Positions 6,828 to 13,661 of a DNA stretch of 25,981 nucleotides are shown here, one piece after another; within the stretch, counting starts at the first letter, position 1; each line of letters begins with the position of its first letter. The stretch is from positions 1 to 25,981 of the forward strand of contig JAEXGP010000025.1 in NCBI GenBank assembly GCA_023450775.1. Direction: 5' to 3'. This stretch comes from Actinomycetes bacterium. GTDB lineage: Bacteria; Actinomycetota; Acidimicrobiia; Acidimicrobiales; Microtrichaceae. A program made the translations under genes and the position numbers. The notes beneath the pieces were generated by a model. That model saw only the letters and a list, made by a program, of their open reading frames with translations, had not been told where the DNA came from and did not search any database.

Positions 6828-7658
6828 ATGTCCAACAAGAAGTTCCGTTTCGCGGCGATCGCCGCCGTGGCAGCTCTGGGCCTGGTCCTGGGCGCCTGCG
6901 GCGATGACGACGACTCGTCGTCGTCCGCCACCACCGAGCAGAGCGGTGGCGGCGGCGGCTCCAGCAAGCTCGTCATCTGCTCCGACATCCCCTACGCCCC
7001 CATGGAGATGGAGGCGACCACCGAGAAGACGCCCAGCGGCTACACGGGCTTCGACATCGACCTCGTGCAGAAGTTCGCCGACGACGCGAAGAAGACGCTC
7101 GAGGTGAAGGTCACGCCGTTCGACGGCATCTTCGCCGCCATGGACGCCGGCAGCTGCGACGCCGTCGTGTCGTCGGTGTCGATCACCGACGAGCGCAAGG
7201 CGAACATGGACTTCTCGGATCCGTACTTCGACGCCGAGCAGTCGGTGATGGTCACCAAGGCCAACGAGTCGAAGTACAAGACCCTGGCCGACCTCGCCGG
7301 CAAGAACATCGGCGTGCAGTCGGGCACCACGGGCGAGGAGTACGTGAACTCCAACAAGCCGGACGGTGCGACCGTCACGGCGCTGCCGGGCGCGGCGGAG
7401 CTGTTCGCGGCGCTCGAGGCCGGCACGATCGACGCGATCGTGCAGGACTACCCGATCAACGCCTACCGCACGACGCAGGACTCGAACTTCGTCATCACCG
7501 AGAAGATCTCGACCGACGAGCAGTACGGCATGGCGGTGAAGAAGGGCGACACGGCGACGCTCGACCTGCTCAACAAGGGGCTGGAGAAGGCCAAGTCCGA
7601 CGGCACCTACGACGAGCTGTACGAGAAGTACTTCGGCGAGAAGCCCCCGACCTCCTGA
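6828..7658 (+). CDS. Amino acid ABC transporter substrate-binding lipoprotein (family 3)
   Basis: A 276-residue lipoprotein: basic start, hydrophobic stretch and lipobox LGAC with Cys24, then an acidic/serine linker and a Gly run. The mature domain is a type-2 periplasmic binding fold of the polar amino acid class: LVICSDIPYAPME at its start, GFDIDLVQKF, DGIFAAMDAGSCDAVVSSVSITDERK, the SGTTGEEY hinge strand and the terminal SDGTYDELYEKYFG. It captures an amino acid outside the cell for the permease and ATPase that follow. ATG 6828 is preferred over the in-frame GTG 6816 because AAGAGGTG (6811-6818) is a well-spaced ribosome-binding site. A large hairpin after the stop may let this receptor be made in excess of the permease. 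Confidence 0.94.
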   Translation: MSNKKFRFAAIAAVAALGLVLGACGDDDDSSSSATTEQSGGGGGSSKLVICSDIPYAPMEMEATTEKTPSGYTGFDIDLVQKFADDAKKTLEVKVTPFDGIFAAMDAGSCDAVVSSVSITDERKANMDFSDPYFDAEQSVMVTKANESKYKTLADLAGKNIGVQSGTTGEEYVNSNKPDGATVTALPGAAELFAALEAGTIDAIVQDYPINAYRTTQDSNFVITEKISTDEQYGMAVKKGDTATLDLLNKGLEKAKSDGTYDELYEKYFGEKPPTS

Positions 7659-7685
7659 CGCCGGGCCAGCCGATCTGACACGCTG

Positions 7686-7729
7686 ACGGGCCGGGACGGG
7701 CGACCGAGTGGTCGCCCGGTCCGGCCCGT
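7686..7729 (+). terminator. Intercistronic hairpin between ABC receptor and permease genes
   Basis: Twenty-base arms (7686-7705 and 7710-7729) pair at 18 positions around a GAGT loop, followed by TCTCTC. It may be a partial terminator or an RNA-end stabiliser favouring the receptor. The hairpin ends only 9 bases before the permease ATG, and no ribosome-binding site separates them. Confidence 0.75.
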
Positions 7730-7738
7730 TCTCTCACC

Positions 7739-8538
7739 ATGACCCGCGCGCAACGCTCGAAGCTCATCCAGTGGGCCATCTTCCTGGCCGGCCTGGCCGT
7801 GGTCGCGATCGTGCTCGCGCTCACGGTTCGGTGGGGGGCGTTGGCGAACCGCTTCTTCAAGTGGGACGACTTCACCGCCCAGTTCCCCGACATCGTCACC
7901 GAGGCCGCCCGCAACACGCTGGTGTACACGGCGATCGGTTACACGGGCGGCCTGATCATCGGCCTGGTCGTGGCGCTCATGCGGCAGTCGAACGTGCCAC
8001 CCGCCCGCATCCTCGGCACGGTGTACGTGGAGATCTTCCGGGCGCTGCCGGCGCTGCTCACGATCCTGATCGTCGGCTTCGGCCTGCCGATCGCCTTCGG
8101 CGCCGAGAACCTGCCCGGCTTCCTGTCGCAGCCATGGGGTGCGGGCTGTCTGGCGCTGGCGCTCGTCGCCGGCGCCTACCTGGCCGAGACGATCCGGGCC
8201 GGCATCGAGGCGGTGCCGCGGGGACAGGTCGAGGCCGCTCGCTCGCTCGGCATGCCGGCCGGCGTGACCATGCGCTCGATCGTCCTGCCGCAGGCGTTCC
8301 GGGTGATCCTGCCGCCGCTCACCAACGAGCTGGTCCTGCTGCTCAAGGACACCTCGCTGCTCGCCGTGCTCGGCGTCGCGATCGGCCAGCGCGAGCTGAC
8401 CACGTGGGGCCGCACGATCTCGAACGCCATCGGCAACTACACGCCGCTGATGGCCGCCGCGGTCTGCTACCTGGCGATCACGCTCCCGCTCACGTTCCTC
8501 GCCCGCTGGGTCGAGCGTCGCACGCAGGCGGACCGGCG

Positions 8539-8542
<4 letters not shown>
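7739..8542 (+). CDS. Amino acid ABC transporter permease (HisM/GlnP type)
   Basis: A 267-residue membrane protein with about six hydrophobic segments: IFLAGLAVVAIVLALTV near the N-terminus, IGYTGGLIIGLVVALM, LLTILIVGFGLPIAF, CLALALVAGAYLA, LLLLKDTSLLAVLGVAI and AAAVCYLAITLPLTFLA. The cytoplasmic EAA loop that docks the ATPase is clear (AETIRAGIEAVPRGQVEAARSLGM region), and FRALPALL is the usual family element. It should form the channel of the importer, probably as a homodimer since only one permease gene is present. ATG 7739 has no ribosome-binding site and lies 9 bases after a strong hairpin, so initiation may be weak or depend on RNA processing. Its stop overlaps the ATPase start (ATGA). 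Confidence 0.93.
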
Positions 8543-9318
<776 letters not shown>

Positions 9319-9324
9319 CCGCCC

Positions 9325-9373
9325 GTTCTCGGGACGCCTCGCGCCCGATGTGGGCGCCACCCGTCCCGAGTCC
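9325..9373 (+). repeat. Hairpin repeat R1
   Basis: A 49-base element with outer arms CTCGGGAC (9328-9335) and GTCCCGAG (9363-9370) and an inner stem GCGCCC/GGGCGC around GATGT. It matches R2 at 45 of 49 positions and shares its core with R3 and R4. Confidence 0.85.
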
Positions 9374-9381
9374 GGCCCCGG

Positions 9382-9430
9382 GTTCTCGGGACATCTCGCG
9401 CCCGATGTGGGCCCCACGCGTCCCGAGTCC
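9382..9430 (+). repeat. Hairpin repeat R2
   Basis: Second copy, 57 bases after R1 and in the same orientation. The outer arms CTCGGGAC (9385-9392) and GTCCCGAG (9420-9427) are intact; the inner stem carries one mismatch relative to R1. Confidence 0.85.
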
Positions 9431-9501
9431 CGGCGGGCGGCGTCAAGAGGGGACCGGTCCCCGGTGACACGGGCGACTCCTGTGTCGTTCACTCGCTGGC
9501 C

Positions 9502-10440
9502 ATGGGCACCGACGAATCGCAGCTCCAGCAGATCGCGGCACGGCAGCACGGCGCGTTCAGCCGATCGCAGGCCCTGGACCACGGAGCGACGCGGCGACTG
9601 GTCACGTCGCGCCTGGCGAGCGGTCGATGGATCCTCGTGGCGCCGGGCGTCTACAGCTTCCCTGGCCACGCCGACACGTGGCGACGCCGGCTGTGGATCG
9701 CCTCACTGCACGCGGGTCCCGACGCCGTGGTCGGGTTCGAGGCCGCCGCGGTCGTGCAGGCGCTGGCGCCGATCGAACCCTGCGGGGCGACGCTGCTCGT
9801 CGACCGAGGTCGCCGGCACGCTCCGGAGGGCGTCGTCTGGCACCGCCTCGACGACCTCGATCCGTCGCACGTCGAGGAGGTCGACGGTCTCAAGGTCACG
9901 ACGGTGGCGCGGACCGTCGTCGATCTGGCGTCGGTGCTGCGCCGGGGTCGTTTCGAGCTCGTCGTGGAGGACGCGCTGGTCCGCAAGCGCGTCACCGTGG
10001 CCGACGCCGGCCACGTGCTCGCCCAGGTCCGCCGGCGAGGGAAGCCGGGCGTGCTGCTCGCCGAGCAGACGCTCGACCTGCTCGGGCCGGGCGAGGGGCT
10101 GAGCCGTTCCGAGCTCCAGAAGCTGCTGGACGACGTGCTCGAGCTGGCCGGCCTGCCGGAGCCGCGGCGAGAGCACCCGCTGCCGTCGGTCCAGGGCCTC
10201 GTCGGGTTCGTCGACTGCTGCTATCCCGAGGCGCTCTGGATCGTCGTGGGCGACGGTCGCAAGTGGCACGAGCGGCGACGGAACATGGCGCGCGACGCCG
10301 AGCGCGACCTCGAGGCGGCCCGCTGCGGCCACCAGACCACGCAGCGGATGTGGGAGCACCTCACGTCCGACCCGCACGGCTCAGCCGCCGCGCTCGCGGA
10401 CGTCGACCACCAGCGCCTCGAGCTCGCTCACGCCCGCTGA
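9502..10440 (+). CDS. AbiEi-like/DUF559-like protein (orphan antitoxin-type regulator family)
   Basis: A 312-residue protein resembling the large actinobacterial family annotated as AbiEi-type antitoxin domain proteins. The N-terminus has a winged-helix-like segment (QQIAARQHGAFSRSQAL, then LASGRWILVAPGVYSFPG), the middle has TTVARTVVDLA, and the C-terminus resembles the Vsr/DUF559 nuclease fold: GFVDCCYPE, GDGRKWHERR and RDAERDLEAA. The glutamate normally two residues before the DG of the nuclease core appears to be Val, so catalysis may be lost. No AbiEii-like toxin is adjacent, so a toxin-antitoxin role is unsupported. It is bracketed by two pairs of hairpin repeats, and its stop codon abuts R3. 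ATG 9502 is the first plausible start. Confidence 0.75.
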   Translation: MGTDESQLQQIAARQHGAFSRSQALDHGATRRLVTSRLASGRWILVAPGVYSFPGHADTWRRRLWIASLHAGPDAVVGFEAAAVVQALAPIEPCGATLLVDRGRRHAPEGVVWHRLDDLDPSHVEEVDGLKVTTVARTVVDLASVLRRGRFELVVEDALVRKRVTVADAGHVLAQVRRRGKPGVLLAEQTLDLLGPGEGLSRSELQKLLDDVLELAGLPEPRREHPLPSVQGLVGFVDCCYPEALWIVVGDGRKWHERRRNMARDAERDLEAARCGHQTTQRMWEHLTSDPHGSAAALADVDHQRLELAHAR

Positions 10441-10486
10441 ACCCGGGTCGTCTCGCGCCGGATGTGGGCGCGAGGTGTCCCGGGTT
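10440..10486 (+). repeat. Hairpin repeat R3
   Basis: Outer arms AACCCGGG (10440-10447) and CCCGGGTT (10479-10486) are perfect. The inner stem CTCGCGCC (10452-10459)/GGCGCGAG (10467-10474) is also perfect, separated by a 4x4 internal loop. It begins at the last base of the preceding stop codon and could also terminate transcription. Confidence 0.85.
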
Positions 10487-10509
10487 CAGATGCGCTGTGG
10501 TCGTCGCTG

Positions 10510-10556
10510 AGCCGGGGTCGTCTCGCGCCGGATGTGGGCGCGAGGCGTCCCGGGTT
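10510..10556 (+). repeat. Hairpin repeat R4
   Basis: Fourth copy, 70 bases after R3 and differing from it at three positions. The inner stem CTCGCGCC/GGCGCGAG is intact; the outer stem is slightly weakened. CTGA precedes both R3 and R4. Confidence 0.85.
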
Positions 10557-10572
10557 CAGGTGGTGCGTGACG

Positions 10573-12003
10573 TCAGATCTTGGCGCCGGGGGCGACGATG
10601 CCCTTGCCGGCGTTGGCCGGCACGTCGGTCACGCCGTTGGACGGGCAGTGGAAGCCGTCGCCGTCGTCACCCTTGCCGCCGACCTCGGGGAAGAGGCGCT
10701 CGAACTTGCCGGCCTTGACCACGAGCAGCATCGAGCACGGGCTCGCCGCAGTCTCCGAGAACGTCGCCGGGTCCTGCGCGGCGTGCAGACCACCGCCGGT
10801 CCAGTCGTCCTGCGCGGCCGCCTGCTCCAGGATGCACTGGCGCGAGATCGTGCCGTCGTTCGCCTTCGCGCAGGCGTTGGCGGCGACGGCGAACAGGAGC
10901 CACGCGCTCGTGGTCTGGATGCCGAGCGGGGCGACCTTGGCGTCGGGCACGTACTGCTCGAGGTTGTCCAGGTACTGCTGGGTGGCGGGCCAGTCGTCCG
11001 CCTCCTCGATCGGGTGCACGGCCTGACGGACCACCGCGCCCTCGACCGCCTCGTTGCCCTGCGAGAACAGGAGGGGGTCGTACATGTTCGTCTCGAGCAG
11101 CGGATGGCCGGTCCAGCCCTGCTCCTTCAGCTTGGCGACGGCGCTGGTCACGTTGCCGGCCTCGCCGACCCACATCAGCGTCCCGGCGCCGGAGCCGAGG
11201 ATCGACTGGGCGAGCGGCGTCCAGTCGGCCATGCCGGTGGGCGGGTACGGGATCTCGGCGACCACGTCGAGCCCGGCGTCCTTCACGGCGGCCGCGTACT
11301 TCTCCTTGACGATCTTGAGCGCCGGCAGCTCCGCGTACGCGATCGCCACCTTCTGCGCCTCCTTCGGGTACAGCTCGGCGTAGTCGCGGATGAACGTGTT
11401 GGACACGGTCGTGCCCGGGTTCGGCACCGGCTGGACCTGACCGCTGGAATCGGACTTCTCCGGGGACACCGCGTAGCCGGGGATGTCGACCAGACCGCAC
11501 TTGTGGAAGTCGGAGTCGTCCTTGCCGGTGAACTGCAGGTTGTCCTGCGCCCAGCCGCCGCCGACCATGGCGAACACGGACGTGCAGATCTTGGTCATGG
11601 CCGCCGGCACGTCGAACAGGGCGGCGTCGGCCTCGACGGGTTCGATCTGCAGGCCTCCGATGCCGCCCTGCGCGTTGCACCAGTCCACGAACGCCACCGA
11701 CGCGTCCCACATCTCCTTGTTGAGCCCCGGCCGGACCGTCGAGCTCCGGTCGGTGGCGACGCCGATGTAGAGCTTGTCGGTGCCCTGGCCGGCCTCACCG
11801 TCGGCGATCTTGTACTCGCCCTTGCCGCACACGTGCTTCAGGTCGCCGAACTGGCCGGCCGCCGCCTCCTCGGCGGAGCCCTCGGTCGTGGTGGTGGCGC
11901 CCTCGTCCTCGGACGCCTTCGAGTCGCCGCTCGCACCGCACGCACCGGCGACCAGCGCAGCGGTCGCGAGCACGGCGACGAGCACGAGGTGCTTCCTTCG
12001 CAT
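10573..12003 (-). CDS. Branched-chain-type ABC transporter substrate-binding lipoprotein
   Basis: A 476-residue secreted lipoprotein: MRRKHL basic start, hydrophobic core and lipobox AGAC with Cys22, then an acidic/threonine linker. The mature part resembles Leu/Ile/Val-type (Peripla_BP_6) receptors: YIGVATDRSS strand, VDWCNAQGGIGGLQI with the family's NxxGGI element, AMVGGG, VAIAYAE, and GTLMWVGEA. Several cysteines in the mature domain suggest disulfides. No permease or ATPase genes of this class are adjacent, so it is an orphan receptor that may bind a carboxylate or amide rather than an amino acid. ATG 12003 follows a GGGGGGA ribosome-binding site; a TACATT -10 box and a 15-bp palindrome lie just upstream. 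It ends before repeat R4. Confidence 0.88.
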   Translation of the reverse strand: MRRKHLVLVAVLATAALVAGACGASGDSKASEDEGATTTTEGSAEEAAAGQFGDLKHVCGKGEYKIADGEAGQGTDKLYIGVATDRSSTVRPGLNKEMWDASVAFVDWCNAQGGIGGLQIEPVEADAALFDVPAAMTKICTSVFAMVGGGWAQDNLQFTGKDDSDFHKCGLVDIPGYAVSPEKSDSSGQVQPVPNPGTTVSNTFIRDYAELYPKEAQKVAIAYAELPALKIVKEKYAAAVKDAGLDVVAEIPYPPTGMADWTPLAQSILGSGAGTLMWVGEAGNVTSAVAKLKEQGWTGHPLLETNMYDPLLFSQGNEAVEGAVVRQAVHPIEEADDWPATQQYLDNLEQYVPDAKVAPLGIQTTSAWLLFAVAANACAKANDGTISRQCILEQAAAQDDWTGGGLHAAQDPATFSETAASPCSMLLVVKAGKFERLFPEVGGKGDDGDGFHCPSNGVTDVPANAGKGIVAPGAKI

Positions 12004-12038
12004 GGTTCCCCCCGGGTTGCCGTTCGGCAGTTCCGGGC

Positions 12039-12044
12039 AATGTA
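12039..12044 (-). promoter_or_regulatory. Predicted -10 box (TACATT on the minus strand) of the orphan receptor gene
   Basis: TACATT matches TANNNT and lies 35 bases before ATG 12003, leaving room for a short leader with the GGGGGGA ribosome-binding site. Confidence 0.5.
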
Positions 12045-12045
12045 A

Positions 12046-12060
12046 CCGATGTCACATCGG
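12046..12060. promoter_or_regulatory. Perfect palindrome upstream of the orphan receptor promoter (candidate operator)
   Basis: CCGATGT, one central C, ACATCGG: perfect 7-bp arms ending two bases upstream of the TACATT box. The position fits an operator; a terminator for the upstream CoA-transferase gene is less likely given the short 1-base loop. Confidence 0.55.
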
Positions 12061-12084
12061 ACGGACCGCGGGGGATGGAGGTTC

Positions 12085-13323
12085 TCAGGCGATGACGCCG
12101 GCCGCGCGCAGCTCGGCCAGGCGCTCGGCGGACAGGCCGACCTCCTTGGCCAGCACCTCGTCGGTGTGCTCGCCCAGCCACGGCACCCGCGTCTCGGGTC
12201 CCTCGGCGACGCCCGACAGCTTCACGGGGTTGCCCGGCGTCAGCACCGGCTGTTCCACCCCGTCGGTCCGGGGCATCTCCACGAGCATGTCGCGCATGGC
12301 GACGTGCGGGTCGTGGACGACCTCCTCGTCGGTGAGACACGGGCCCGACGCCAGGCCGGCGCCGGCCATCTGCGCCGCCGCCTCCTGCCGGGTCCGGGTG
12401 GCGGCCCACTCCTCGATGGCGGGGCGGATCACGTCCTCCATGTGGGCGACCCACCCGGACCGGGTGGCGAGCCGCTCGTCGGTCAGCCACTCGGGGCGCC
12501 CGATCAGCTCGGCCAGCGCCTGGAACTGCGGCTCCCGGCCGACCTGGAGGACGAACCAGCCGTCCGAGGCGCGGAAGTTCTCGAGGATCAGCGGCGCGCG
12601 CTCCTTGAGCCCCATCGACCAGAAGTTCGGGACGATGTCGGTCATGGCGACGAGCGCGTCGAGCATGGCGACGTCGACGTGCTGGCCCTCGCCGGTCCGG
12701 TCCCGCTGGCGCAGCGCGGCGAGCACCCCGATGGCGGCGAAAAGGGCGGCGGAGATGTCGCCGAGGGCGCCGACGGGGCTGGCGGGCGGCGGTCGGTCGT
12801 CGCGTGCGGCGTAGTCGTAGATGCCGGACATGGCCTCGACGATCGCGGCGAACGCGGGCCGGTCCTTGTACGGCGAGTCGGTGGTGTTCCCGAAGCCGGA
12901 CACCGACAGGTACACCACGTCGGGGTGCACGGCGGCGACGTCCTCGTAGCCGAGCCCCATCCGGGAGAGCGCGCCCGCCTTGAAGTTCTCGGCGACGACG
13001 TCGAAGTTCGGCGCCAGGTCCAGCACCAGCTGGCGACCCTCGTCGGACTTCAGGTCGATGCAGATGCTCTGCTTGGACAGGTTGTTGCGCAGGAACGTCG
13101 CACCGACCTGGCGGCCCTCGGGGTCGGTCATCGCCGGCAGCGACGAGCGGCCCATGTCGCCGCCCTTGGGCGACTCGACCTTGACGACCTCGGCCCCGAG
13201 TCGTCCGAGCAGCTGGGTGGCGTAGGGGAGCGCCTGCATCTGCTCCAGCGCGAGCACGCGCACCCCGTCGAGCGGCTTTCCCGCCGGGGCGGCCTCCGCG
13301 TTGGCGATGTCTCCCAGTCGCAT
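12085..13323 (-). CDS. Family III CoA-transferase (CaiB/BaiF)
   Basis: A 412-residue CaiB/BaiF-type CoA-transferase, close to the usual 400 or so. It begins with PLDGVRVLALEQMQALPYATQLLGRLGAEVVKVE (read across residues 17-50), the standard N-terminal Rossmann segment, followed by SICIDLKSDEGRQ and NFKAGALSRMGLGYEDV. The catalytic aspartate, which forms an acyl anhydride in this family, is expected to be Asp189 in GALGDISAAL, and TGEGQHVDVAMLDA follows. It moves CoA between two carboxylic acids in the cytoplasm; substrates are unknown. ATG 13323 is supported by a TACGGT box ending 7 bases upstream. It diverges from a small membrane protein gene. The orphan receptor follows in the same direction after an 81-base gap with its own promoter. 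Confidence 0.92.
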   Translation of the reverse strand: MRLGDIANAEAAPAGKPLDGVRVLALEQMQALPYATQLLGRLGAEVVKVESPKGGDMGRSSLPAMTDPEGRQVGATFLRNNLSKQSICIDLKSDEGRQLVLDLAPNFDVVAENFKAGALSRMGLGYEDVAAVHPDVVYLSVSGFGNTTDSPYKDRPAFAAIVEAMSGIYDYAARDDRPPPASPVGALGDISAALFAAIGVLAALRQRDRTGEGQHVDVAMLDALVAMTDIVPNFWSMGLKERAPLILENFRASDGWFVLQVGREPQFQALAELIGRPEWLTDERLATRSGWVAHMEDVIRPAIEEWAATRTRQEAAAQMAGAGLASGPCLTDEEVVHDPHVAMRDMLVEMPRTDGVEQPVLTPGNPVKLSGVAEGPETRVPWLGEHTDEVLAKEVGLSAERLAELRAAGVIA

Positions 13324-13330
13324 GCGCTGG

Positions 13331-13336
13331 ACCGTA
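13331..13336 (-). promoter_or_regulatory. Leaderless-type -10 box of the CoA-transferase gene
   Basis: TACGGT on the minus strand, 7 bases before ATG 13323, implying that transcription starts at or beside the start codon. Confidence 0.65.
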
Positions 13337-13404
13337 CCCGGATCTGACGGGTCGTCACATCTCGCGGTGATCGCTGACTGCGCTCGGATCGGGGCGCGGC
13401 ACGG

Positions 13405-13410
13405 TAGCGT
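13405..13410 (+). promoter_or_regulatory. Leaderless-type -10 box of the small membrane protein gene
   Basis: TAGCGT, 7 bases before GTG 13418. It faces the divergent CoA-transferase promoter 68 bases away. Confidence 0.65.
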
Positions 13411-13417
13411 GAGCGCC

Positions 13418-13600
13418 GTGGGAAGCAGCGGCCAGAAGCCCAGGAAGCCCGAGCAGCACCACCTCCCCAAGGTGGGCTCCAAGGCGAACGTCGACTACGA
13501 GATCGCTCAGAAGCGCAAGGAGGTCTTCCACGGCTGGCCGTGGATCGTGGTCGCCGCGGTGCTGGTGCTGGTCCTGCTCGCGTTCATCGCCATCACCTGA
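13418..13600 (+). CDS. Small single-pass membrane protein of unknown function
   Basis: A 60-residue protein not recognised as a known family. The first ~38 residues are polar and rich in Lys, Gln and Glu; a Trp-flanked hydrophobic segment (GWPWIVVAAVLVLVLLAFIAI) forms a single C-terminal membrane helix, so it is probably tail-anchored with a cytoplasmic N-terminus. GTG 13418 is preferred over a longer in-frame extension because a TAGCGT box lies exactly 7 bases upstream, as for other genes here. The longer extension would run through the divergent promoter region. It stands alone between the divergent CoA-transferase and the convergent carboxyltransferase genes. Confidence 0.72.
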   Translation: MGSSGQKPRKPEQHHLPKVGSKANVDYEIAQKRKEVFHGWPWIVVAAVLVLVLLAFIAIT

Positions 13601-13661
13601 CGGCCGACCGGCCGGCCCCGCCGGCGCACCGTGGGCACGTGCCGATCGGCGACGCGAGCGC

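Noticed and set aside
9502..10440. Complete type IV toxin-antitoxin system
   Set aside because: No AbiEii-like nucleotidyltransferase gene is present on either side.
9325..10556. Possible CRISPR array
   Set aside because: There are only four copies in two pairs, a whole gene lies between the pairs, and the repeats diverge in their stems; no cas gene is present.
13601..13661. Terminator in the GCCGGC-rich gap between the small membrane protein and the carboxyltransferase
   Set aside because: Several short self-complementary GC blocks exist, but no single stem stands out above base composition.
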